Shown: positions 10,729-23,276 of the stretch, one piece after another | Numbering within the stretch: the first letter of the stretch is position 1 | Layout: every line of letters begins with the position of its first letter | Source of the DNA: Zancudomyces culisetae | Lineage: Eukaryota > Kickxellomycota > Harpellomycetes > Harpellales > Legeriomycetaceae | DNA length: 64,000 nt | Direction: 5' to 3' | Assembly (NCBI GenBank): GCA_001969505.1 | Contig: LSSK01000016.1 | Coordinates: 1 to 64,000, forward strand | Notes under the pieces: model-generated | Told to the model about the DNA's origin: nothing | Databases searched by the model: none | What the model saw: only the letters and a program-made list of their open reading frames with translations | Made by a program: the position numbers and the translations under genes

Positions 10729-13700
10729 TTACAAATAAAAATAGTACGCTATGGGATAAAAGACCGAAAATACAAGTAAAGCAATATCAATAAACACGAA
10801 AAGCAACGCTGGAATATAGAAAAAATAGTACTTTAGAATATCAGCATCCCTTAATCGGTCATTTTTTTCTTTCAGAGTTCCGGAAAAACTGTCATCAGTT
10901 GTCTCCATATCTTCATCTTTGGATAACTCCTTGGTTTCACGTGAGAGAGCTGTAGCCGAGCGGGTGGGATGTGGATAACGAAGCGAAAAAATGTATTCCA
11001 CTTTGAATAAAAGCACAGATTCGTTATTATTCCACATATCTCTACAATACTCCATCTTATTGAGCTCAGTCGATGTGTTTTCTTTGCGGATATTCCGATC
11101 AAGTTGAAGTTGTTGCGCTTTATGGTCTCTTTGAGAATGTAAAACAGACATAGATGACTCTTGATAGGCGGAGTTGAGTTTATCGATGCTCCATGTGTAT
11201 CGTTTAAACAGTATCCAAGATGTATAAATTCTTCTAGGCGTAAGTGGAGCCAGCAAAACTCGATTGACTATCGTTTTGGTGTAGAAAGGAATTAAAAGTA
11301 GAATGTTGCCACCATGGTTGTTCCGGATGGAGCTTTGGTGGTGAATGTTATTGTTGTTATATGTGGATGCATTTAATACATAAGCACATCGGGCAAGGCT
11401 ATTCACAAGACTTTCCACGTTTTGTTTTTGTTTTTTATTATCAGATGTTTTGCCAGTATTGGGTTGGTCATTCAGATCAACGTCTTCAGGGGAATCCTGG
11501 TCAACACTTTCTTCCGGGTTTAGCTTACCATCGAGTTCTTTTTCAGCAAAGACATCAGCTAGTTTATTCCCAGATACCGGCTTTTTGTTTTTAATTCTAG
11601 AATCGATAAATGGATCACTTGCAAACATTTCGATATATGAGTCTGAACCTCCATTTAAATGTGTGTGTATAGTATTTTTACTTTTGCTCTGTACACCAAT
11701 CACATCCACGTTATTAACACCATTGGCAGCCAATGAAGATAAGCTTTGAATATCTTCAAATGTAACAGATGCCATCAATATTGATGGAACTATCATAATA
11801 GCCGCCAGCAGAAAGAGTCCAAGTATTCCAAGAAGGTTGCTAGCACCCACCCCTTTAACATCATCAAGTGGATCTCTAGGATAAACTTTAGAAGCAGACG
11901 AGGATCGCTTGTCACTGATTCTGCTATTACCATTACCTCGATTTGTTTTTGTAACCACATTTCTCAGCCAACCTAGGTCTGTCTTTCCCAAAAATACAAT
12001 GAACAAAGTCATATAGCTGAAAACAAATGCCTCGGTGGTCTATTGAAGAAATGATACATTAAACCTCATTATCGTCATATAAAAGCAACTAAATGTATGA
12101 ATAGAGCCTAGTAGATAATAACGGCAACACAGTTTTTTGAAGTTAAAAAGTAGTACTTACACTGTATACGACAACATACATAGCCGATAAAAGTAAAAGA
12201 CCTGGTAAGAAAAGTTTCCAGGTGTTTATCAAACGTCTCTGCACGCTGTTAAATACTTTTTTTCTAGAACCATCTCCGCTGGCAATATTCATTCCACTAC
12301 TACTTGTTTTATCGGCTAGTATGATGGCATTTGAAAACAATTCCTCTAGCTCTGTGGTATCTGTTTGGGGAAAAACTATATTCTGCTTGAATGATGTATT
12401 TTTCGCATTGCTGACACCGTCCTTGCCTATGTGCTCGAAATTACCACTAATCTCCGAATTACCCACCTTTCTGCTCTTATCCCTCTTGTTTATACTACAA
12501 AAAGATCCATTGAAAGGATTTATAGTTGACGATTTGGACATGTCTGCCCCAACACCCACAGAACTGCTTTTGAATAATCTATTGGTAAACCAGCTGCTTT
12601 TTTCGCCAATCCTCTTGTTTCCATCACTGAAATCTATCCCAGAATAACTTTCACCATCATTTTCTATACCTTTATTATCTGTGTTTTTCCTATTTATAGC
12701 AGTATCGTTTGCATGAAAAGGCTGCCCAAGGTCAGAATAGTGCGATTGTGTTCTTGGGATTTTACTAGTTTGACTAAACCCTAACCCTAACCCTAACCCT
12801 AATCCTAGCCCAGACCTGGATTTAGATTCAGATTCAGGGCTAAAATCTTCTAAACCAAGCGCGTTGCTTTTTGCATAGCTCGACCTCCGGACAGAGTCTG
12901 TTTCTGTATTACTTTTGATGGTACCCATGATCGGTTTCCCCAAGCCATCCAACTCCTTTAAAGCCAAAATCGTATCTTGCTCTTCTGGGTTGTTATTACG
13001 ACTTTTGCCATAAAAATTAAGATCAGCACTGTTTACCCTGCCTTTATTATCGAGACTGTACCACCTATTAGTTGATGTATCAGCATTCCTGCGTCTATTG
13101 GCGCCCTTCTTGCCATTTAGATATCCATGCGATAAAAACATATCATTTCCAACGCTTTTATTGTATAAAGTTGGTGAACTCGTCTCTATTCCTTTTGCCT
13201 CCATTTTTCTACCAAGTGACAGTGATTTTAGTGACTTGTGTGCATCATTGATTTCGTACTTGCTGTTAGTGTATTTCAAATCTCCAAAAGCTTGTATATC
13301 TCCCGCTTTCGTGTTTTCCGAACTACGTCCTCTACTGGCATCCTGAATGTCTAGATCCTCTTCAGTGACCTTTGGTATACTTGGTGTCAAATGTATGGCC
13401 TTAGCAGCTGAGAATACAAGCTAGTTTTTTTTGTGTCATATATTGTAACATTTGGCTTTACTTGTGCGCACATAAAATATTAATATTGGTCAGAAAAAGT
13501 GTTAAAATCTTACAATGAGATCATAGGATAATATCAATAGCGCTGCCAGCTTACAAACTACATCGTTGCTAAGCCTTCCAATGCTTGGTAATAGCATAAA
13601 TATCAGAAGCCTCCAAGATGTTAGCAATACTATCCGTTTCTACAAAAATTTAATATGGTATATTTTAGATGCATTCTGTATCAAAAACATGAGTATATAG

Positions 13701-14843
13701 TTGTAAAAGCCTTCTTACCTTAAACGTATAAGTTCCCTTGGCCTTCCTTGATGGATCCATGGCTAGGAATATCCAAAGCATATCCCAATTGATCATTTCC
13801 AAATGTATAATCAGTAGTAAAACTACATCTATGAGCCTAACGAAATATTGATTTGAAAACAGCACAGAGAAAATCACCGAAAAAAGTGTAATAATGTAGG
13901 ACAAATCCGGCCAAAAAAAAAGCCACCCTTCAGCACTACTCCAGAATCTACTGCCCCTACAACATGAAGCTACATTTGCAATGAGCACTGTATATTCTTT
14001 GTACAAAATATTAATCACAAAATTCTCAGCAAGTAGAGGTTTAGCTATGGGCACTGACTTTTCGGCGTCCAACCTGTAACCAAAATCATTTTCAAATTTG
14101 TGTAAGTGTTCACCATCATAAATCATACTCGCATAGGATTCCCAAATCAAAATACTAAACCACACAAACAACACTAGCTTTATTATCCATATCGCCAACT
14201 GATCTATTCGTTTGAATGTTGGGCGAATTTCGATAGGCATTGCAGGAAACAGATTTTTTGATATATTTACATACTCGTATCGTCCCAGGACCGAATAATT
14301 GAAAAACTCTAGTATTATTTTGTATGTTTGTCCGATTACTCCATTGTTGTATAAAAAAGAGCTTTTTTTCCTCACCGAGGTAATTCTATTGTTAGTGTCG
14401 CTGTCATTTTTAAAAACAACGTTTGAGCTAATATTCCTGTCATCACTTGTTCCAGTTTTTGTATCATTTCGTTTGAAAAGTCTATAAAAAATACCCATCC
14501 TGCTTTTCCCCTGATTTTTACTAAATGTTCCGAAATTGCTATTATTACTCGTCGCCCTATGTTCGACTAAAGATCTGTTTAACGCATCTTGTAATTCGTT
14601 TGCCTTTACCCAGCTTTGCAGGTCTTGTAATCTGGCTTCCACCTTTTTCTGACAAGCTGCGCAAGAAAGCGGGTATTTTTGTTCTAAGTATTCACGATAC
14701 TGCTGTGACTTGCGCATCAGCTCAGAGTAATTTGGATCGGTTTCTTCTGGCAGGTAGTTTGCCATCAGTCGCTCGACGATTTGCTGGTGAGTTTGGCATT
14801 TGGTGCAGAAAGCCACCGAACAGTCTTCTCCCACTATTTGCAT
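10729..14843 (-). CDS. IMA1: Ima1/Samp1-type inner nuclear membrane protein, four exons
   Basis: CDS = complement(10729-12039, 12161-13420, 13514-13639, 13719-14843), 1273 residues. All three introns are phase 0 with GTAAGA or GTAAGT and TAG ends. Residues 11-70 match the Ima1 N-terminal domain: FCTKCQTHQ, ANYLPEETDPNYSE, EQKYPLSCAACQKKVE, with Cys13/16/61/64 likely binding zinc. Hydrophobic segments follow in exons 1 and 2 (VLLLIIHLEM, RLLIFMLLPSIGRLS), at the exon 3/4 junction, in exon 4 (LLGILGLFLLAAIMI) and at the C terminus. Known members bind chromatin and LINC complexes at the inner nuclear envelope. Most of exon 3 (about 400 residues) is a polar Ser/Asn-rich insert, so the protein is about twice the fission-yeast size. 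The usual first CxxC pair is not seen; a possible 25-nt upstream exon at 14960-14984 could splice to 14833, but this is weak. The 3' site of exon 3 could also be 30 nt or less downstream. Confidence 0.8.
12779..12802. repeat. Four exact telomere-type CCCTAA units inside coding sequence
   Basis: Four perfect CCCTAA units (TTAGGG on the coding strand), with degenerate units on both sides, encode a Gly-Leu run in exon 3 of the IMA1-like gene. The frame is kept, so this is not a chromosome end. Confidence 0.95.
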
Positions 14844-15575
14844 TAGCTTTTTCTTTTATTTATCCTATTACAAAATTTCTATACCATTAGTTCTATTATA
14901 CCAAATGAAATTGAATAGAAAAACAATATTATAAAATTCATTTATATCGGATTGCTTACTTATGTTATCGATGTAGCTTTCCAACTGAAATGCAAATTTT
15001 CACTACTCATTTAACTTGGTAATTTCGATTTATTTTTTTACTTTTAATGGCGACTAAAAATATACATTCACAATGTAGATGCCGATTTTAATCATTAGAT
15101 ATATCTACTTGTTTTCTAATTATTGGCATTACCTCCCCCTTATGGATTGAATAGAGGATAATTTACTTCTCAATTACCATTGATTACTCGTAAAATATTT
15201 TTCATCAGTTTTTTTTTTGCCATAAATTTAATGAAGTGTTTGCTTAATTAACAGAAAAGCTAACAGTTGAAAAGCTTAATTTATTTTTTTAGGACTAAAT
15301 CAATGTAAACTAAACAACACCAGACACCAAAAAAAAAAAACCACTAAACAATACCCATGTAACTAAGCTACTCTTTCTCCCCACCTCTATCCCTCTGACG
15401 ATTCTATATCTACGAGCGATTGATTTAAAGTTTTTATAAGTAGTATATTTTCTTTTGATTCATTGTTTAGTAGCTATTAAAAAAATACATAGAAAGGAGA
15501 TATCAGAATAGATTCTAGAAAAGCAGTTGATGTTGGCTCAACAATTATATCTGCTTGTATGCCAAAATTATGAGA
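14844..15575. other. Intergenic between IMA1-like and transcription-factor-like genes
   Basis: This 732-bp AT-rich stretch is the 5' flank of the IMA1-like gene and the 3' flank of the gene at 15576. A 25-nt open segment at 14960-14984, bounded by CAG and GTAAGC on the minus strand, could be an upstream exon of the IMA1-like gene. Nothing else is seen. Confidence 0.5.
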
Positions 15576-17984
15576 TTAGCTATCGCTCATAGAGTTGACT
15601 GTTAAGTTAAAACCGGCTTGTGCATTATTTCCACTTAAGTCATACCCATTATTTGAGCCGTATCTCTTTCCTTGTGAGATGGGATCATATAATAGTTTGG
15701 TAAAATCCAGATTTAAGGAAGAATCTTTGTTCTCGAAGCTGAACAAGTGCTGATTGGGCGTCGAAGTCTTATTTTTATATATTTCTTTAATATCCTCACT
15801 CAAGATGGTATAGAAAGTACGCTCAAGCATCTTTTTGCACTGATTAAGCAGGGTGATATTTTGAGGACATGCGTTAAAGTCGACAACCTTTACATAAAAG
15901 TCTTTGGGATCATCATCCAGGGTTGGATCATTGGTTGTATGAGAAATGTGTTTCTCGGATGACTGATCTGATATGCTCAAGCTTTTCAATGACAAGCGGA
16001 GTTTTTCTGATTCCTTGATTGTTGGTTTCAAATCTATAGTCATTATCATTCGCTTATCAACAGCTTCGCTAGCCAAAGTAGATGAAAATGTATTATCTCT
16101 GTTCAAATTCTCCTTTGCAGCGATTCTACTTAATAGAAATGGATCATGAACCTTTGGGTTGAGTGTACCGTGGCAACATGCTCTTTTTTGATAGCTACTT
16201 CCGTTTGGAACCATCCAAGGGTTGTAGTCATATGAAGAAAGCATTGTTTTTGCAAAATTTGGAGGAATGTTTTTAAATTTGACATTGAAATTATCATAAC
16301 TTTTCTTGACATCAGATATGTTGTTAAGTAGATACAAATACAGCTTGGCTATTTTGAATGTCGGTTTGAGTCTTTCAAAGTACTCGGATATCACCTTTTT
16401 CCCATTAATTATAGCATTGTATCTACTCAGGTTTTTGATATATTCCAAGTTGGTGAGATGCCTGAAAACTTGTGAGGTAAATAAAATCAACTCTATATCA
16501 AGTCGTTCAGTAGGAATATTTGACATTAGCCAGTATAAAACCTCCAAAAAGCGAATTACATTTTCAATTAGAATAGCTTTTGCTGACTTTACCCGCTCAA
16601 AAGGAATAGTAGCATCTTTATAATATGCTATCTCTGAACAATTGAGATGAAGGTTCGTCATGCAAGTGTTTAGAATCAGTACACAATATTGTGTTACAAA
16701 ATGCCCGATGTTCATCGTGTTTACTATATCTGGATGCCGAATTGAAAATGCTAATATGTTTTCCAACTCATTATGGAACTGCACCACTGCCTTCTTCTGA
16801 AACTCTGTGGCGTCTATGAACAGCTTCAAGTAACATCGATAATCTCTATCGGTATCCTTTGCTATCATAATATCTCTTCGATTAATAAATGTCACAATCT
16901 CAAACTTTATCTTGAACAACATAACATACGAAGCAAATGTATCGAGCTTGAACCCCCCACGACTGCTTAAAAGAACGTCGCCCTTATTCGCAGACTTGGC
17001 TTTTGGCAGCATAAGATTTGTATCACTATGCCATAAACGATCGGTTCCGGGTAAGTTTGCGAAAATGTCTTTAAGCTGTATCGGAGGTTGAACCGATATT
17101 GCCTCGGAAACATATATGCTGTGAATATATAAGCACCACCAAAGACGTCTTTTGAGTTCCTTTTCCACTACCAAACTCTCGCTCTGGTTAGTGGAACTAC
17201 CAGTATAATAATCATCAACCCTGTGCAATCTCATCGAAATAGCTAGCCTGGTTGCTAAGTGTAGATACTTTGTGTATTGTGTTAGTATCCCAAGCGTAAG
17301 ATAATATCTACTCAAGATCATCATTGTCCATATACCCAAACAATCTGGATTAACGAGCACCTTTTCCATATGCCCAGTAGCATAATTCAACGTCCTTTTA
17401 CGCTTCTCTTCACCAAACGCTTCAAAAAACTTATCGTTCTTTAATACAGTTGATCCCATCAACAAAAGAGTACAGACCACGTATTTTGGCACTTGGAAAC
17501 TCTTTACGTTTTGTATAAACTGGGGAATCCTTACAACATTCGCAATCAGAGGATAGCGATAGATAAACCTATCCATGAGTTCATCTATCACATCTCGTAA
17601 AAGCCTTGATAGCTCTATATCCTCTGAATCCCTACCGATGGTACTTTGGATGTTTACACTGACAATGCAGACATCTGTCATTAAGTTCTTTGTTTTATGC
17701 TTCGCATTGTGACCAAGGTTTCTCTTAGAAGCAGTTTTCATTTTTTTGACTTTTTTGTCCAATATTTCAACCTTTTTTTCAATACCCGCAAGCTTTCCAT
17801 GCAAAACCTCATTCACGGATCTCTTAATAACTTTCTTTTTCTCATTAAGCCTGAACTTTATTATGTGCATTTTATAGGTACTATCAGTACTTGATCTCAC
17901 CGCTGCTCTTTTGCTGTTGCTGCTGCTGCTGCCGCCGCCGCCGCTATCAGCAGACTTTTTACCTTCGGATTTTTTTCGAGTCAT
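15576..17984 (-). CDS. Fungal_trans-domain protein lacking a zinc-cluster DNA-binding domain
   Basis: This single open frame of 802 residues starts at the ATG at 17984. Residues about 125-330 match the fungus-specific transcription factor middle homology region: YLHLATRLAISMRLHR followed by the KRRLWWCLYIHS and SVQPPIQL motifs are its hallmark. Members normally carry a Zn2Cys6 cluster (CX2CX6C) near the N terminus. Here the N terminus has instead a Ser/Gly linker and a long basic, coiled-coil-prone stretch (about 40-95) with no cysteine pairs. No convincing upstream exon is visible. It may regulate transcription through a partner or bind DNA through its basic region; both are inference. The C-terminal third is not recognisable. 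Confidence 0.8.
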   Translation of the reverse strand: MTRKKSEGKKSADSGGGGSSSSNSKRAAVRSSTDSTYKMHIIKFRLNEKKKVIKRSVNEVLHGKLAGIEKKVEILDKKVKKMKTASKRNLGHNAKHKTKNLMTDVCIVSVNIQSTIGRDSEDIELSRLLRDVIDELMDRFIYRYPLIANVVRIPQFIQNVKSFQVPKYVVCTLLLMGSTVLKNDKFFEAFGEEKRKRTLNYATGHMEKVLVNPDCLGIWTMMILSRYYLTLGILTQYTKYLHLATRLAISMRLHRVDDYYTGSSTNQSESLVVEKELKRRLWWCLYIHSIYVSEAISVQPPIQLKDIFANLPGTDRLWHSDTNLMLPKAKSANKGDVLLSSRGGFKLDTFASYVMLFKIKFEIVTFINRRDIMIAKDTDRDYRCYLKLFIDATEFQKKAVVQFHNELENILAFSIRHPDIVNTMNIGHFVTQYCVLILNTCMTNLHLNCSEIAYYKDATIPFERVKSAKAILIENVIRFLEVLYWLMSNIPTERLDIELILFTSQVFRHLTNLEYIKNLSRYNAIINGKKVISEYFERLKPTFKIAKLYLYLLNNISDVKKSYDNFNVKFKNIPPNFAKTMLSSYDYNPWMVPNGSSYQKRACCHGTLNPKVHDPFLLSRIAAKENLNRDNTFSSTLASEAVDKRMIMTIDLKPTIKESEKLRLSLKSLSISDQSSEKHISHTTNDPTLDDDPKDFYVKVVDFNACPQNITLLNQCKKMLERTFYTILSEDIKEIYKNKTSTPNQHLFSFENKDSSLNLDFTKLLYDPISQGKRYGSNNGYDLSGNNAQAGFNLTVNSMSDS

Positions 17985-20379
17985 TATAAAAGCTAAACTC
18001 AGAATACAGGTTCAGAATGGACTAGTTTATATATGATAATACCAGCTGTTACCCATTACCCAGCTCTGTATTTATATAATATTATTTTTACTCTTGGGTT
18101 CATGACTGATTTATTTTTATTTTATGTTTGGAATGTGAAACTCGTTATTTCTATTTGCTTCTTTTTTTTTTAGCCAACTTAACTAAATTAGGAATAGAAA
18201 AATAAATGCATATCTTTGAACATTAGTGAAATAAAAGATATTAAGGCAATCTGGAAACTAGGCGGGATACTCAACCCGGTTTAATTATTTACCGCACACA
18301 TACAATCCAAAACCGTAAGGAGTATTTTCACATCTTGATTAATGTATTGGTGTTTATGTAACCTCAATCTAAAAATACCGGTGTAGGAGTAGATTCTCCT
18401 CTGGCAATATAAAAACACACCATAGCTTGCCAAAAATATCTACCGCTTTTTTCTCTCAGCTAACTTTAAGTTCCCAAAACCACCAAACACAATAATTCTA
18501 TACACTCAGTTTCACTGGTGTTTGTATAAAAAGCAGTCATATTAGATACTACTCTGTGAGATATTGGGACAGTCCAGAAAATGATGAACCAGTACTCAGC
18601 TTTTTACTTTTTCCAGCTGTGGCAGAGCGTGAACTAATATACCAAAGTGTACTATTTACACAATCAAATGGGGTTATCGATTCAAAACTTCAGTTGGAAT
18701 GTGATCCTTTATTGTAAAAGCATACCCGAAAACGAATATATTGTTTCAGATATTTACATGTTAAATATTGCCATTCATAACTACGCCAATAATTTACTGT
18801 AGTTGTATCTGAAGATGACGATGAATAAATATGATTATTTGGAAAAAAAAAATAGTAAAATTTTTATCAAATTCCAAGTATTCTAATATCGCTGGAATGT
18901 TCAACTCTATGCAGGTAATATTACATTATATTTCATCAAAACGCATTATATACGCAATTGGCATTAAAAATTAACTATTAGTATTTGAATGGTCAGAAAG
19001 CCCATAGGATGGATAATAAGAAAAAGCAAAAGTACCGCAATTCATAAGCCAACTTCATTAGCAATGTACTATTTTATTTTTTTAATTTTCAACACCAATA
19101 CCTTGTTACGCTCATAAGCACCAAAAACTGAGTCTAAAAACTGCGCCTCGAATATACATCTTGCAACACTTATTAACGAAAAAAATTCGTGAGTTAAACA
19201 GCGTTGTAGTGCCATAAAATAATGGATGCTATAATTCACCATTGAACTAATTCACAAGCTGCTAATATGAAGCGGTATCTGTCTGAATGTTGATAATAGG
19301 TATGTACCTATTTTATCCAAAATATCAACAAAATGCTGCTGATCCTATATACACTCGGTGAATCCGGGTGAGTATAAACTTCAGCTCGCTAAACTCTAGC
19401 TTTTATCTCTTGCCTTTTCCAAGCACTAGATGAGTTTCGAGGCATGCCTTTTTCAAATATATTTTCTTCCTTTTGCATAATATGCACAAAAAAAAATTGT
19501 CATGGTTCATGCAATTAAGATTTTTTTGGCATCGGCTTAACCAATTAGTTGTCTGTAGAAAAAAAAATCAACGAACCATTGGGTAATTGTAAGTCACTCA
19601 ACATTGCGAAATAAATCCAGAAAAATTCGACCATTTTTCCTCAATATTTATGCTTTTTCGCGAGTTTTAAAACGAGTTTGCTAAAGGTCAATAGATTTAT
19701 CAGCTTAACAACACAAAGAGCTCGTTTAAGTTTCATTAGCTTTCACCAAACACAAAATACACAATCAAATTCTGCTATCTTGAGCTTTTATTGAATAAGT
19801 TCATGGTAAAAATATATATTGAATTAGTAAAATTGTGTAAAATTGCGTAAAATTGTTATTGAATAAATGCCGTAAGTCATGAGTCGGATACATCTGGCTG
19901 TGGTGCTATTTTTTAAACAAGCAATACTCACTTGATGAACTATTTAGATGTATACTAACAAATTAATTACGCATTAGTTCAATAGCAAAGCAATACTTGG
20001 ACTGAATGAATAAAGTTTAAAGCTGATAGACTTTATCAACAGAATCATATAAATCACTCTATTACCATTTAAGTGAACAATCCCGAATTAAAATAGAGCA
20101 CCAAAAGATAAATTTAAAAATAAACAACCTGATGTTAATGTGCTCTCTGAAGTATTTATATTTTCACATAGCCCGTGCATTATATCAGTTGTCTGATGTA
20201 TGTAATACACCAAAAATCACTGAAGTATCACTTTTATTTTATAGTGAGATGTGCTAGAAATAACTGAATATATACTTTACTCTAGTTTTAATAATGTTTA
20301 TATATAATAACCACGATTGCGACTGAATGAAGTGTTAGTGTAATAATACCGAAAAAAAGTAATATATATATATATATAT
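17985..20379. other. Gene-poor AT-rich stretch
   Basis: No open frame here has recognisable content. It includes the 5' flank of the gene starting at 17984. An 18-bp inverted repeat with 8-bp arms and a 2-base centre lies at 19295-19312, and a (TA)n tract at about 20362-20383. Confidence 0.55.
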
Positions 20380-22532
20380 ATATTAGAGTATTAGCATTGA
20401 CAATAGATAATATTTGGAGAGAGTTACTTATAAAACTAGTGTAATTGGAAATGTTATATATGCAACTACTGCATTTATTGATGATGGAGAGGTGTTCAAG
20501 GTAGATATTGATCCCTGAATAAGCAGGATAATATAGCAAGTGATGCCTCAGGTACAAAGTATATGGATACAATTTCAGAGATAGCTGATGAATTTGAGAA
20601 GTGCCAACATGATTATATCAGCAAGTATTAAGTGCAGTAATAGATTTGTTGCAGAAGAGATGCAAAATCAAGCAAAGATAGAACAAAAAATTTGCTGATT
20701 TTGATTTATATCAATACGATGATATATTACTACCTAGTATAAACTTAGTCGTATCCTTGAATGTGACTCCAAGAACAGCTGTCCAAGAAGAATATATTGA
20801 ATTTATAAACCTCGAAGTGGAAGTATTTCATTCAGTTACTATTTCTTTAATATAACGGCTAAATAGAATACTGAGTAATTATTGAACTAAATTTTAATTT
20901 GTGGTATGGGTTGGGAATATGAACGTATAGCACCACATGTGATCCTGAGTACGAAAATATATAACTACGCAGATAAATGAAAAAAACTTTAGCGGATATA
21001 ATCATTCAGACAATAAATAAAGTAATCCTTTAACATGTCTGCTGTAAACTCGAAGGATTGCCAGTTTTTATGAATATATGGTTAAACACATACTGGTAAG
21101 TGATGTTGTGATACTTTTAAATTGGGTGACGTAACTTTAAAACAAAATGAAAAATTAGTGTAGAAAATGAAATATCCGATAATATATATCTACTTGTAAT
21201 TACTGTATTGAACACACATCTGAACAGCTAATTGATACTGTATTAACTGTTTAAAAGTGAAAATATACTGTGTATTAATCACTAACTCAGCAAAAATGTA
21301 AAGAAATTGCACGTCAACGCTCTCTTTGTGGAATGAAGTAGAGTTGGAAATATTGGGATTTTGAAACATGCTTTATTAAGGGCAAAGAGTAAATACGAGT
21401 TTGGTTAGTGGGTGGTCTTAAAATTTCGTCTAAAAACGGAAATGTTGAAAAGTTACGTTCTAGTATAGTGTTTGTGTAAACGAGATTTGTGAATCCGGTT
21501 CATAGAGAACTAGTGGCACTGTGTTGAAAAATGTCCTCACTGGGTCAAGTTAAGTAAAACACTGGGATCACGTGTGTGCAGAGAAATATTGGATAGGTAG
21601 ATTTATTGTTTGAAAATGAAATCAGCCTGTTTACAGTGCAATTATATAGGTTAGGCTTGCAAAACAAACATTTTGGAAGTGTAGAGCTACTACTCCAATC
21701 AATTATAACGTATCAAAACAAAATAGTAGAGTGTGTTGATTCAGCATATGAACAGAACGACCATGTGTTTATAGAGGTGTATATTGATCAAATGCTATAA
21801 AGGTAATGAATTTTGTTTTGGGGATACTAATTGGCTTATAAGGTGTTTACATGGTGCGACGCGTGTGATATAATGCCGTATATATTAGACAATTTTACTA
21901 AATTTGTACATTCACGTTTATATCCAATTGTGGCACATTAGCCTGCCATCAGTTAGCTGGTGTAATACAGCATGATCTAGGACAGTTAGATAGATTAAGC
22001 TATTGATAATTTAAACCGAATATGGTCAATTTATACATTTGACGTATTTTATAAATTAGTTGTGGAGTACAACCCAGAGTCTTGCATGGTATATATTTAC
22101 AGACAAAATCATCTTTTCATTTATCTAGCAAACATAAATTTTTTTGGATTTATGAATGTAAATTACAAATAATGTGCCTCTACTCAAGTTTGCTAATAAA
22201 AAACCAAATATTGGATTATAGAGCTCGATTAAAAATGAAAAGTTTGGTGTATTGCAAACAACAAAATACTTGTGCTTTAAAGAAATTCTAAAATGTTAAT
22301 AGAATATTCTCATATATGAAAAAAGCGAACTTATTTAGTCTGTGCTATAATATGAAAAAAACAAACGGGAAATATTTAGATTTGGACCTGAATTTGAATG
22401 AATTAGATGATGTGTTAAAGCAAACCAGTACAGCCCAATCGAATATGAGTTAAATAATCTATACAATTTCTGTTGTACAAATGTGTATACACAAAGCTGA
22501 GCTGAATTATTGAAAAGACAGTTGAAATTGAG

Positions 22533-23105
22533 ATCCGAATTGATAAATAACCTAAACCCGAGTTCTTTTTTCAAAAATTGGCCACACAAATGCATCAATT
22601 TTTACATTTTCAGGTAAATCTAAAACCTGTTCTAGACTTTGTTACATACACCCTTGAGTAGTTGGTAAACCATAATATCGGAATTATCTAATATATCTTT
22701 TGCAGATGAAATGACGTGTTGGTACTGGAATATATCCAAAACGCTATGAACTGAAATTCCGTAACGAAATGAACAAAAGTGTGTTCCTATCCAATACATG
22801 ATCCAACTACTGTATTGTGCTGTTATATGTGTTAGTAGTTGGCTATAATATAACATGTATGTTAATTTGGTCGAGTATTTGACTCGGTACAATTGAAAAT
22901 ATTTTTTTGGGTGTTTGGTTTATTGAGCTTTCGGAGTCTCGCTTTGTTTAGAATTGCTTTTAGAAAAGTTAGTTACTACCGGCATTCCTAGAATATTACT
23001 TGGTGTGGAGTGCAAATACAGCATATACCCACTGCTCCAGAGTTTTGAGTTTTGAGTTTTGAGCTTTGAGTTTTAGTTTTAGTTTTAGTTTTAGTTTTAA
23101 CAGTA
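22533..23105 (+). repeat. Left copy of duplicated 573-bp segment
   Basis: Every base matches 23277-23849 at a fixed offset of 744 apart from one A/G difference (22848 versus 23592). The right end is a run of GAGTTTT and AGTTTT units, immediately followed by the N gap. Confidence 0.95.
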
Positions 23106-23276
23106 NNNNNNNNNNNNNNNNNNNNNNNNNNNNNNNNNNNNNNNNNNNNNNNNNNNNNNNNNNNNNNNNNNNNNNNNNNNNNNNNNNNNNNNNNNNNNNN
23201 NNNNNNNNNNNNNNNNNNNNNNNNNNNNNNNNNNNNNNNNNNNNNNNNNNNNNNNNNNNNNNNNNNNNNNNNNNNN
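23106..23276. other. Assembly gap of 171 Ns
   Basis: The run of N lies between the two copies of the 573-bp segment. If the region is a true tandem duplication of period 744, the gap would hold a copy of about 22362-22532. Confidence 0.99.

Noticed and set aside
12779-12802. Telomere end or chromosome fusion point
   Set aside because: Only four units, in frame inside an exon, with normal genes on both sides.
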